From Siphonodentalium dalli (taxonomy: Eukaryota; Mollusca; Scaphopoda; Gadilida; Siphonodentaliidae), in contig CP136061.1 of NCBI GenBank assembly GCA_032622095.1, positions 12,107,287 through 12,171,286 on the forward strand: a stretch of 64,000 nucleotides of DNA, in the 5' to 3' direction. Shown here piece by piece: positions 14,701-27,700 of the stretch (its first letter is position 1; every line of letters starts with the position of its first letter). The position numbers and the translations under genes were made by a program. The notes beneath the pieces were generated by a model, which searched no databases, was not told the DNA's origin, and saw nothing but the letters and a program-made list of their open reading frames with translations.

Positions 14701-15239
14701 TGTTTATGTATTATGCATTGTTCATGCCTGTATCGTTGTGGTGAGGTACCGGTGGATGTTTCTGTATTCTGCATTGTTCATGCCTGTATCGTTGTGGTGA
14801 GGTACCGGTGGGTGTTTCTGTATTCTGCATTGTTCATGTCTGTATCGATGTGGTGAGGTACCGGTGGGTGTTTCTGTATTCTGCATTGTTCATGCCTGTA
14901 TCGTTGTGGTGAGGTACCGGTGTGTATTTCTGTATTCTGCATTGTTCATGTCTGTATCGTTGTGGTGAGGTACCGGTGTGTATTTCTGTATTCTGCATTG
15001 TTCATGTCTGTATCGTTGTGGTGAGGTACCGGTGGGTGTTTATGTATTATGCATTGTTCATGCCTGTATCGTTGTGGTGAGGTACCGGTGGATGTTTCTG
15101 TATTCTGCATTGTTCATGCCTGAATCGTTGTGGTGAGGTACCGGTGGGTGTTTCTGTATTATGCATTATTCATGCCTGTATCGTTGTGGTGAGGTACCGG
15201 TGGGTGTTTCTGTATTCTGCATTGTTCATGCCTGTATCG

Positions 15240-18200
15240 TTGTGGTGAGGTACCGGTTGGTGTTTCTGTATTCTACATTGTTCATGCCTGTATCGTTGTG
15301 GTGGGGTACCGGTGTGTGTTTCTGTATTCTACATTGTTCATGCCTGTATCGTTGTGGTGAGGTACCGGTGGGTGTTTCTGTATTCTGCATTGTTCATGCC
15401 TGTATCGTTGTGGTGAGGTACCGGTGGGTGTTTATGTATTCTGCATTGTTCATGCCTGTATCGTTGTCGTGAGTTACCGGTGGGTATTTCTGTATTCTGC
15501 ATTGTTCATGCCTGTATCGTTGTGGTGAGGTACCGGTGGGTGTTTCTGTATTCTGCATTGTTTATGCCTGTATCGTTGTGGTGAGGTACCGGTGGGTGTT
15601 TTTGTATTCTGCATTGTTCATGCCTGTATCGTTGTGGTGAGGTACCGGTGGGTGTTTCTGTATTCTGCATTGTTCATACCTGTATCGTTGTGGTGAGGTA
15701 CCGGTGGGTGTTTCTGTATTCTGCATTGTTCATGCCTGTATCGTTGTGGTGAGGTACCGGTGGGTATTTCTGTATTCTGCATTGTTCATGTCTGTATCGT
15801 TGTGGTGAGGTACCGGTGGGTGTTTCTGTATTCTGCATTGTTCATGTCTGTATCGTTGTGGTGAGGTACCGGTGGGTGTTTCTGTATTCTGCATTGTTCA
15901 TGCCTGTATCGTTGTGGTGAGGTACCGGTGGGTGTTTCTGTATTCTGCATTGTTCCTGTATCGATGTGGTGAGGTACCGGTGGGTGTTTCTGTATGCTGC
16001 ATTGTTCATGCCTGTATCGTTCTGGTGAGGTACCGGTGGGTGTTTCTGTATTCTACATTGTTCATGCCTGTATCGATGTGGTGAGGTACCGGTGGGTGTT
16101 TCTGTATGCTGCATTGTTCATGCCTGTATCGTTCTGGTGAGGTACCGGTGGGTGTTTCTGTATTCTACATTGTTCATGCCTGTATCGATGTGGTGAGGTA
16201 CCGGTGTGTGTTTCTGTATTCTGCATTGTTCATGCCTGTATCGTTGTGGTGAGGTACCGGTTGGTGTTTCTGTATTCTGCATTGCTGATGCCTGTATCGT
16301 TGTGGTGAGGTACCGGTTGGTGTTTCTGTATTCTGCATTGTTCATGCCTGTATCGTTGTGGTGAGGTACTGGTGGGTGTTTCTGTATTCTGCATTGTTCA
16401 TGCCTGTATCGATGTGGTGAGGTACCGGTAGGTGTTTCTGTATTCCGCATTGTTCATGTCTGTATCGTTATGGTGAGGTATCGGTGGGTGTTTATGTATT
16501 CTGCATTGTTCATGTCTGTATCGTTGTGGTGAGGTACCGGTGGGTATTTCTGTATTCTACATTGTTTATGCCTGTATCGTTGTGTTGAGGTACCGGTGGG
16601 TGTTTCTGTATTCTGCATTGTGCATGCCTGTATCGTTGTGGTGAGGTAACGGTTGGTGTTTCTGTATTCTGCATTGTTCATGTCTGTATCGTTGTGGTGA
16701 GGTACCGGTGTGTATTTCTGTATTCTGCATTGTTCATGCCTGTATCGTTGTGGTGAGGTACCGGTTGGTGTTTCTGTATTCTACATTGTTCATGCCTGTA
16801 TCGTTGTGGTGGGGTACCGGTGTGTGTTTCTGTATTCTACATTGTTCATGCCTGTATCGTTGTGGTGAGGTACCGGTGGGTGTTTCTGTATTCTGCATTG
16901 TTCATGCCTGTATCGTTGTGGTGAGGTACCGGTGGGTGTTTATGTATTCTGCATTGTTCATGCCTGTATCGTTGTCGTGAGTTACCGGTGGGTATTTCTG
17001 TATTCTGCATTGTTCATGCCTGTTTCGTTGTGGTGAGGTACCGGTGGGTGTGTCTGTATTCTGCATTGTTTATGCCTGTATCGTTGTGGTGAGGTACCGG
17101 TGGGTGTTTTTGTATTCTGCATTGTTCATGCCTGTATCGTTGTGGTGAGGTACCGGTGGGTGTTTCTGTATTCTGCATTGTTCATGCCTGTATCGTTGTG
17201 GTGAGGTACTGGTGGGTGTTTCTGTATTCTGCATTGTTCATGCCTGTATCGTTGTGGTGAGGTACCGGTGGGTGTTTCTGTATGCTGCATTGTTCATGCC
17301 TGTATCGTTGTGGTGAGGTACCGGTGGGTGTTTCTGTATTCTGCATTGTTCATGCCTGTATCGTTGTGGTGAGGTACCGGTGTGTGTTTATGTATTCTGC
17401 ATTGTTCATGCCTGTATCGTTGTGGTGAGGTACCGGTGGGTGTTTCTGTATTCTGCATTGTTCATGCCTGTATCGTTGTGGGGAGGTACCGGTGGGTATT
17501 TCTGTATTCTGCATTGTTCATGTCTGTATCGTTGTGGTGAGGTACCGGTGGGTGTTTCTGTATTCTGCATTGTTCATGTCTGTATCGTTGTGGTGAGGTA
17601 CCGGTGGGTGTTTCTGTATTCTGCATTGTTCATGCCTGTATCGTTGTGGTGAGGTACCGGTGGGTGTTTCTGTATTCTGCATTGTTCCTGTATCGATGTG
17701 GTGAGGTACCGGTGGGTGTTTCTGTATGCTGCATTGTTCATGCCTGTATCGTTCTGGTGAGGTACCGGTGGGTGTTTCTGTATTCTACATTGTTCATGCC
17801 TGTATCGATGTGGTGAGGTACCGGTGGGTGTTTCTGTATGCTGCATTGTTCATGCCTGTATCGTTCTGGTGAGGTACCGGTGGGTGTTTCTGTATTCTAC
17901 ATTGTTCATGCCTGTATCGATGTGGTGAGGTACCGGTGGGTGTTTCTGTATTCTGCATTGTTCATGCCTGTATCGTTGTGGTGAGGTACCGGTGAGTGTT
18001 TCTGTATTCTGCATTGTTCATGCCTGTATCGTTGTGGTGAGGTACCGGTGGGTGTTTCTGTATTCTGCATTGTTCGTGTCTGTATCGTTGTGGTGAGGTA
18101 CCGGTTGGTGTTTCTGTATTCTGCATTGCTGATGCCTGTATCGTTGTGGTGAGGTACCGGTTGGTGTTTCTGTATTCTGCATTGTTCATGCCTGTATCGT

Positions 18201-18300
18201 TGTGGTGAGGTACTGGTGGGTGTTTCTGTATTCTGCATTGTTCATGCCTGTATCGATGTGGTGAGGTACCGGTAGGTGTTTCTGTATTCCGCATTGTTCA
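15240..18300. repeat. Diverged 1.5-1.8 kb tandem duplication within the satellite
   Basis: A distinctive series at 15,257-15,480 (GGTTGGTG, two TTCTACATTG units, GTGGGGTACC, GTTTATG, then TTGTCGTGAGTTACC) recurs at 16,765-16,990, an offset of 1,508. The 52-bp unit with ATTGTTCCTGTATCG and the neighbouring CGTTCTGGTGAG units at 15,950-16,140 recur at 17,690-17,880, an offset of 1,732. The GCATTGCTGATG unit at 16,284 recurs at 18,128, an offset of 1,844. The offset grows in steps of 4 and 2 units, so six units were gained in the second copy or lost from the first after duplication. Confidence 0.85.
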
Positions 18301-21300
18301 TGTCTGTATCGTTATGGTGAGGTACCGGTGGGTGTTTCTGTATTCTGCATTGTTCATGCCTGTATCGTTGTGGTGAGGTAACGGTTGGTGTTTCTGTATT
18401 CTGCATTGTTCATGCCTGTATCGTTGTGGTGAGGTACCGGTTGGTGTTTCTGTATTCTGCATTGTTCATGCCTGTATCGTTGTGGTGAGGTAACGGTTGG
18501 TGTTTCTGTATTCTGCATTGTTCATGTCTGTATAGTTGTGGTGAGGTACCGGTTGGTGTTTCTGTATTCTGCATTGTTCATGCCTGTATCGTTGTGGTGA
18601 GGTACCGGTGGGTGTGTCTGTATTCTGCATTGTTCATGCCTGTATCGTTGTGGTGAGGTACTGGTGGGTGTTTCTGTATTCTGCATTGTTCATGCCTGTA
18701 TCGATGTGGTGAGGTACCGGTAGGTGTTTCTGTATTCCGCATTGTTCATGTCTGTATCGTTGTGGTGAGGTACCGGTGGGTGTTTCTGTATTCTGCATTG
18801 TTCATGCCTGTATCGTTGTGGTGAGGTACCGGTTGGTGTTTCTGTATTCTGCATTGTTCATGCCTGTATCGTTGTGGTGAGGTACGGGTGGGTGTTTCTG
18901 TATTCCGCATTGTTCATGCCTGTATCGTTGTGGTGAGGTACCGGTTGGTATTTCTGTATTCTGCATTGTTCATGCCTGTATCGTTGTGGTGAGGTACGGG
19001 TGGGTGTTTCTGTATTCCGCATTGTTTATGCCTGTATCGATGTGGTGAGGTACCGGTGGGTGTTTATGTATTCTGCATTGTTCATGCCTGTATCGATGTG
19101 GTGAGGTACCGGTGGGTGTTTCTGTATTCTGCATTGTTCATGTCTGTATCGTTGTGGTGAGGTACCGGTTGGTGTTTATGTATTCTGCATTGTTCATGTC
19201 TGTATCGTTGTGGTGAGGTACCGGTGTGTGTTTCTGTATTCCGCATTGTTCATGCCTGTATCGTTGTGGTGAGGTACCGGTGGGTGTTTCTGTATGCTGC
19301 ATTGTTCATGCCTGTATCGTTGTGGTGAGGTACCGGTGGGTGTTTCTGTATTCTGCATTGTTCATGTCTGTATCGTTGTGGTGAGGTACCGGTTGGTGTT
19401 TCTGTATTCCGCATTGTTCATGCCTGTATCGTTGTGGTGAGGTACCGGTGGGTGTTTCTGTATTCTGCATTGTTCATGCCTGTATCGTTGTGGTGAGGTA
19501 CCGGTGGGTGTTTCTGTATTCTGCATTGTTCATACCTGTGTCGTTGTGGTGAGGTACCGGTGGGTGTTTCTGTATTCTGCATTGTTCATGCCTGTATCGT
19601 TGTGGTGAGGTACCGGTGGGTGTTTCTGTATTCTGCATTGTTCATGTCTGTATCGTTGTGGTGAGGTACCGGTGGGTGTTTCTGTATTCTGCATTGTTCA
19701 TGCCTGTATCGTTGTGGTGAGGTACCGGTTGGTGTTTCTGTATTCTGCATTGTTCATGCCTGTATCGTTGTGGTGAGGTACCGGTGGGTGTTTCTGTATT
19801 CTGCATTGTTCATGCCTGTATCGTTGTGGTGAGGTACCGGTGGGTGTTTCTGTATTCTGCATTGTTCATGTCTGTATCGTTGTGGTGAGGTACCGGTGGG
19901 TGTTTCTGTATTCTGCATTGTTCATGCCTGTATCGTTGTGGTGAGGTACCGGTTGGTGTTTCTGTATTCTGCATTGTTCATGCCTGTATCGATGTGGTGA
20001 GGTACCGGTGGGTGTTTATGTATTTTGCATTGTTTATGCCTGTATCGTTGTGGTGAGGTACCGGTGGGTGTTTCTGTATTCCGCATTGTTCATGCCTATA
20101 TCGTTGTGGTGAGGTACCGGTTGGTGTTTCTGTATTTTGCATTGTTCATGTCTGTATCGTTGTGGTGAGGTACCGGTGTGTGTTTCTGTATTCTGCATTG
20201 TTCATGTCTGTATCGTTGTGGTGAGGTACCGGTGGGTGTTTCTGTATTTTGCATTGTTCATGCCTGTATCGTTGTGGTGAGGTACCGGTTGGTGTTTCTG
20301 TATTTTGCATTGTTCATGTCTGTATCGTTGTGGTGAGGTACCGGTGGGTGTTTCTGTATTCCGCATTGTTTATGCCTATATCGTTGTGGTGAGGTACCGG
20401 TGGGTGTTTCTGTATTCTGCATTGTTCATGCCTGTATCGTTGTGGTGAGGTACCGGTGGGTGTTTCTGTATTCTGCATTGTTCATGCCTGTATCGTTGTG
20501 GTGAGGTACCGGTGGGTATTTCTGTATTCTGCATTGTTCATGCCTGTATCGTTGTGGTGAGGTACCGGTGGGTGTTTCTGTATTTTGCATTGTTCATGCC
20601 TGTATCGTTGTGGTGAGGTACCGGTGGGTGTTTCTGTATTCGGCATTGTTCATGCCTGTATCGTTGTAGTGAGGTACCGGTGGGTGTTTCTGTATTCTGC
20701 ATTGTTCATGCCTGTATCGTTGTGGTGAGGTACCGGTGGGTGTTTCTGTATTCTGCATTGTTCATGCCTGTATCGTTGTGGTGAGGTACCGGTAGGTGTT
20801 TCTGTATTCTGCATTGTTCATGCATGTATCGTTGTGGTGAGGTACCGGTGGGTGTTTCTGTATTCTGCATTGTTCATGCCTGTATCGTTGTGGTGAGGTA
20901 CCGGTGGGTGTTTCTGTATTCTGCATTTTTCATGTCTGTATCGTTGTGGTGAGGTACCGGTGGGTATTTCTGTGTTCTGCATTGTTCATGCCTGTATCGT
21001 TGTGGTGAGGTACCGGTGGGTGTTTCTGTATTCTGCATTGTTCATGCCTGTATCGTTGTGGTGAGGTACCGGTGGGTGTTTCTGTATTCTGCATTGTTCA
21101 TGCCTGTATCGTTGTGGTGAGGTACCGGTGGGTGTTTCTGTATTCTGCATTGTTCATGCCTGTATCGTTGTGGTGAGGTACCGGTATGTGTTTATGTATT
21201 CTGCATTGTTCATGTCTGTATCGTTGTGGTGAGGTACCGGTGGGTGTTTCTGTATTCTGCATTGTTCATGCCTGTATCGTTGTGGTGAGGTACCGGTGGG

Positions 21301-21729
21301 TGTTTCTGTATTCTGCATTGTTCATGCCTGTATCGATGTGGTGAGGTACCGGTGGGTGTTTCTGTATTCTGCATTGTTCATGCCTGTATCGTTGTGGTGA
21401 GGTACCGGTGGGTGTTTCTGTATTCTGCATTGTTCATGCCTGTATCGTTGTGGTGAGGTACCGGTGTGTGTTTCTGTATTCTGCATTGTTCATGCCTGTA
21501 TCGTTGTGGTGAGGTACCGGTGGGTGTTTCTGTATTCCGCATTGTTCATGCCTGTATCGTTGTGGTGAGGTACCGGTGGGTGTTTCTGTATTCTGCATTG
21601 TTCATGCCTGTATCGTTGTGGTGAGGTACCGGTGGGTGTTTCTGTATTCTGCATTGTTCATGCCTGTATCGTTGTGGTGAGGTACCGGTGGGTGTTTCTG
21701 TATTCTGCATTGTTCATGCCTGTATTGTT

Positions 21730-24700
21730 GTGGTGGGGTACCGGTGGGTGTTTCTGTATTCTGCATTGTTCATGCCTGTATCGTTGTGGTGAGGTACCGG
21801 TGGGTGTTTCTGTATTCTGCATTGTTCATGCCTGTATCGTTGTGGTGGGGTACCGGTGGGTGTTTCTGTATTCTGCATTGTTCATGCCTGTATCGTTGTG
21901 GTGAGGTACCGGTGGGTGTTTATGTATTCTACATTGTTCATGCCTGTATCGTTGTGGTGAGGTACCGGTGGGTGTTTCTGTATTCTGCATTGTTCATGCC
22001 TGTATCGTTGTGGTGAGGTACCGGTTGGTGTTTCTGTATTCTACATTGTTCATGCCTGTATCGTTGTGGTGAGGTACCGGTTGGTGTTTCTGTATTCTAC
22101 ATTGTTCATGCCTGTATCGTTGTGGTGAGGTACCGGTGGGTGTTTCTGTATTCTGTATTGTTCATGCCTGTATTGTTGTGGTGAGGTACCGGTTGGTGTT
22201 TCTGTATTCTGCATTGTTCATGCCTGTATCGTTGTGGTGAGGTACCGGTGTGTGTTTATGTATTCTGCATTGTTCATGCCTGTATCGTTCTGGTGAGGTA
22301 CCGGTTGGTGTTTCTGTATTCTGCATTGTTCATTCCTGTATCGTTGTGGTGAGGTACCGGTGGGTGTTTCTGTATTCTGCATTGTTCATGCCTGTATCGT
22401 TGTGGTGAGGTACCGGTGGGTGTTTCTGTATTCTGCATTGTTCATGCCTGTATCGTTGTGGTGAGGTACCGGTGTGTATTTCTGTATTCTGCATTGTTCA
22501 TGCCTGTATCGTTGTGGTGAGGTACCGGTGGGTGTTTCTGAATTCTGCATTGTTCATGCCTGTATCGTTGTGGTGAGGTACCGGTGGGTGTTTCTGTATT
22601 CTGCATTGTTCATGCCTGTATCGTTGTGGTGAGGTACCGGTGTGTGTTTCTGTGTTCTGCATTGTTCATGCCTGTATCGTTGTGGTGAGGTACCGGTGGG
22701 TGTTTCTGTATTCTGCATTGTTCCTGTATCGTTGTGGTGGGGTACCGGTGGGTATTTCTGTATTCTGCATTGTTCATGCCTGTATCGTTGTGGTGAGGTA
22801 CCGGTGGGTGTTTCTGTATTCTGCATTGTTCATGCCTGTATCGTTGTGGTGAGGTACCGGTGGATGTTTCTGTATTCTGCATTGTTCATGCTTGTATCGT
22901 TGTGGTGAGGTACCGGTGGGTGTTTCTGTATTCTGCATTGTTCATGCCTGTATCGTTGTGGTGAGGTACCGGTGGGTGTTTCTGTATTCTGCATTGTTCA
23001 TGCCTATATCGTTGTGGTGAGGTACCGGTGGGTGTTTCTGTATTCTGCATTGTTCATGCCTGTATCGATGTGGTGAGGTACCGGTGGGTGTTTCTGTATT
23101 CTGCATTGTTCATGCCTGTATCGTTGTGGTGAGGTACCGGTGGGTGTTTCTGTATTCGGCATTGTTCATGCCTGTATCGTTGTGGTGAGGTACCGGTGGG
23201 TGTTTCTGTATTCTGCATTGTTCATGCCTGTATCGTTGTGGTGAGGTACCGGTGGGTGTTTCTGTATTCTGCATTGTTCATGCCTGTATCGTTGTGGTGA
23301 GGTACCGGTTGGTGTTTCTGTATTCTGCATTGTTCATGCCTGTATCGTTGTGGTGAGGTACCGGTGTGTATTTCTGTATTCTGCATTGTTCATGCCTGTA
23401 TCGTTGTGGTGAGGTACCGGTGGGTGTTTCTGTATTCTGCATTGTTCATGCCTGTATCGTTGTGGTGAGGTACCGGTGGGTGTTTCTGTATTCTGCATTG
23501 TTCATGCCTGTATCGTTGTGGTGAGGTACCGGTGGGTGTGTCTGTATTCCGCATTGTTCATGCCTGTATCGTTGTGGTGAGGTACCGGTGGGTGTTTCTA
23601 TATTCTGCATTGTTCATGCCTGTATCGTTGTGGTGAGGTACCGGTGGGTGTGTCTGTATTCCGCATTGTTCATGCCTGTATCGTTGTGGTGAGGTACCGG
23701 TGGGTGTTTCTGTATTCTGCATTGTTCATGTCTGTATCGTTGTGGTGAGGTACCGGTGGGTGTTTCTGTATTCTGCATTGTTCATGCCTGTATCGTTGTG
23801 GTGAGGTACCGGGGGTGTTTCTGTATTCTGCATTGTTCATGCCTGTATCGTTGTGGTGAGGTACCGGTGGGTGTTTCTGTATTCTGCATTGTTCATGCCT
23901 GTATCGTTGTGGTGAGGTACCGGTGTGTGTTTATGTATTCTGCATTGTTCATGCCTGTATCGTTGTGGTGAGGTACCGGTGAGTGTTTCTGTATTCTGCA
24001 TTGTTTATGCCTGTATCGTTGTGGTGAGGTACCGGTGGGTGTTTCTGTATTCTGCATTGTTCATGCCTGTATCGTTGTGGTGAGGTACCGGTGGGTGTTT
24101 CTGTATTCTGCATTGTTCATGTCTGTATCGATGTGGTGAGGTACCGGTGTGTGTTTATGTATTCTGCATTGTTCATGACTGTATCGTTGTGGTGAGGTAC
24201 CGGTGGGTGTTTCTGTATTCTGCATTGTTCATGCCTGTATCGTTGTGGTGAGGTACCGGTGTGTGTTTATGTATTCTGCATTGTTCATGACTGTATCGTT
24301 GTGGTGAGGTACCGGTGGGTGTTTCTGTATTCTGCATTGTTCATGCCTGTATCGTTGTAGTGAGGTACCGGTTGGTGTTTCTGTATTCTGCATTGTTCAT
24401 GCCTGTATCGTTGTAGTGAGGTACCGGTGGGTGTTTATGTATTCTGCATTGTTCATGCCTGTATCGTTGTGGTGAGGTACCGGTGGGTGTTTCTGTATTC
24501 TGCATTGTTCATGTCTGTATCGTTGTGGTGAGGTACCGGTGGGTGTTTCTGTATTCTGCATTGTTTATGCCTGTATCGTTGTGGTGAGGTACCGGTGGGT
24601 GTTTCTGTATTCTGCATTGTTCATGTCTGTATCGTTGTGGTGAGGTACCGGTTGGTGTTTCTGTATTCTGCATTGTTCATGCCTGTATCGTTGTGGTGAG

Positions 24701-27700
24701 GTACCGGTGGGTGTTTCTGTATTCTGCATTGTTCATGTCTGTATCGTTGTGGTGAGGTACCGGTGGGTGTTTCTGTATTCTGCATTGTTCATGCCTGTAT
24801 CGTTGTGGTGAGGTACCGGGGGTGTTTCTGTATTCTGCATTGTTCATGCCTGTATCGTTGTGGTGAGGTACCGGTGGGTGTTTCTGTATTCTGCATTGTT
24901 CATGCCTGTATCGTTGTGGTGAGGTACCGGTGTGTATTTCTGTATTCTGCATTGTTCATGCCTGTATCGTTGTGGTGAGGTACGGGTGGGTGTTTCTGTA
25001 TTCCGCATTGTTCATGCCTGTATCGTTGTAGTGAGGTACCGGTGGGTGTTTCTGTATTCTGCATTGTTCATGCCTGTATCGTTGTGGTGAGGTACCGGTG
25101 GGTATTTCTGTATTCTGCATTGTTCATGCCTGTATCGTTGTGGTGAGGTACCGGTGGGTGTTTCTGTATTCTGCATTGTTCATGCCTGTATCGTTGTGAT
25201 GAGGTACCGGTGGGTGTTTCTGTATTCTGCATTGTTCATGCCCGTATCGTTGTGGTGAGGTACCGGTGGGTGTTTCTGTATTCTACATTGTTCATGCCTG
25301 TATCGTTGTGGTGAGGTACCGGTCGGTATTTCTGTATTCTGCATTGTTCATGCCTGTATCGTTGTGGTGAGGTACCGGTGGGTGTTTCTGTATTCTGCAT
25401 TGTTCATGCTTGTATCGTTGTGGTGAGGTACCGGTGGGTGTTTCTGTATTCTGCATTGTTCATGCCTGTATCGTTGTGGTGAGGTACGGGTGGGTGTTTC
25501 TGTATTCTGCATTGTTCATGCCTGTATCGTTGTGGTGAGGTACCGGTGGGTGTTTCTGTATTCTGAATTGTTCATGCTTGTATCGTTGTGGTGAGGTACC
25601 GGTTGGTGTGTCTGTATTCTGCATTGTTCATGCCTGTATCGTTGTGGTGAGGTACGGGTGGGTGTTTCTGTATTCTGCATTGTTCATGCCTGTATCGTTG
25701 TGGTGAGGTACCGGTTGGTGTTTCTGTATTCTGAATTGTTCATGCTTGTATCGTTGTGGTGAGGTACCGGTTGGTGTGTCTGTATTCTGCATTGTTCATG
25801 CCTGTATCGTTGTGGTGAGGTACCGGTGGGTGTTTCTGTATTCCGCATTGTTCATGCCTGTATCGTTGTGGTGAGGTAAGGGTGGGTATTTCTGTATTCT
25901 GCATTGTTCATGCCTGTATCGTTGTGGTGAGGTATCGGTGGGTGTTTCTGTATTCTGCATTGTTCATGCCTGTATCGTTGTGGTGAGGTACCGGTGGGTG
26001 TTTCTGTATTCTGCATTGTTCACGCCTGTATCGTAGTGGTGAGGTACCGGTGTGTGTTTCTGTATTCTGCATTGTTCATGCCTGTATCGTTGTGGTGAGG
26101 TACCGGTGTGTGTTTCTGTATTCTGCATTGTTCATGTCTGTATCGTTGTGGTGGGGTACCGGTGGGTGTTTCTGTATTCTGCATTGTTCATGCCTGTATC
26201 GTTGTGGTGAGGTACCGGTGGGTGTTTCTGTATTCTGCATTGTTCATGCCTGTATCGTTGTGGTGGGGTACCGGTGGGTGTTTCTGTATTCTGCATTGTT
26301 CATGCCTGTATCGTTGTGGTGAGGTACCGGTGGGTGTTTATGTATTCTACATTGTTCATGCCTGTATCGTTGTGGTGAGGTACCGGTGGGTGTTTCTGTA
26401 TTCTGCATTGTTCATGCCTGTATCGTTGTGGTGAGGTACCGGTTGGTGTTTCTGTATTCTACATTGTTCATGCCTGTATCGTTGTGGTGAGGTACCGGTT
26501 GGTGTTTCTGTATTCTACATTGTTCATGCCTGTATCGTTGTGGTGAGGTACCGGTGGGTGTTTCTGTATTCTGTATTGTTCATGCCTGTATTGTTGTGGT
26601 GAGGTACCGGTTGGTGTTTCTGTATTCTGCATTGTTCATGCCTGTATCGTTGTGGTGAGGTACCGGTGTGTGTTTATGTATTCTGCATTGTTCATGCCTG
26701 TATCGTTCTGGTGAGGTACCGGTTGGTGTTTCTGTATTCTGCATTGTTCATTCCTGTATCGTTGTGGTGAGGTACCGGTGGGTGTTTCTGTATTCTGCAT
26801 TGTTCATGCCTGTATCGTTGTGGTGAGGTACCGGTGGGTGTTTCTGTATTCTGCATTGTTCATGCCTGTATCGTTGTGGTGAGGTACCGGTGTGTATTTC
26901 TGTATTCTGCATTGTTCATGCCTGTATCGTTGTGGTGAGGTACCGGTGGGTGTTTCTGAATTCTGCATTGTTCATGCCTGTATCGTTGTGGTGAGGTACC
27001 GGTGGGTGTTTCTGTATTCTGCATTGTTCATGCCTGTATCGTTGTGGTGAGGTACCGGTGTGTGTTTCTGTGTTCTGCATTGTTCATGCCTGTATCGTTG
27101 TGGTGAGGTACCGGTGGGTGTTTCTGTATTCTGCATTGTTCCTGTATCGTTGTGGTGGGGTACCGGTGGGTATTTCTGTATTCTGCATTGTTCATGCCTG
27201 TATCGTTGTGGTGAGGTACCGGTGGGTGTTTCTGTATTCTGCATTGTTCATGCCTGTATCGTTGTGGTGAGGTACCGGTGGATGTTTCTGTATTCTGCAT
27301 TGTTCATGCTTGTATCGTTGTGGTGAGGTACCGGTGGGTGTTTCTGTATTCTGCATTGTTCATGCCTGTATCGTTGTGGTGAGGTACCGGTGGGTGTTTC
27401 TGTATTCTGCATTGTTCATGCCTATATCGTTGTGGTGAGGTACCGGTGGGTGTTTCTGTATTCTGCATTGTTCATGCCTGTATCGATGTGGTGAGGTACC
27501 GGTGGGTGTTTCTGTATTCTGCATTGTTCATGCCTGTATCGTTGTGGTGAGGTACCGGTGGGTGTTTCTGTATTCGGCATTGTTCATGCCTGTATCGTTG
27601 TGGTGAGGTACCGGTGGGTGTTTCTGTATTCTGCATTGTTCATGCCTGTATCGTTGTGGTGAGGTACCGGTGGGTGTTTCTGTATTCTGCATTGTTCATG

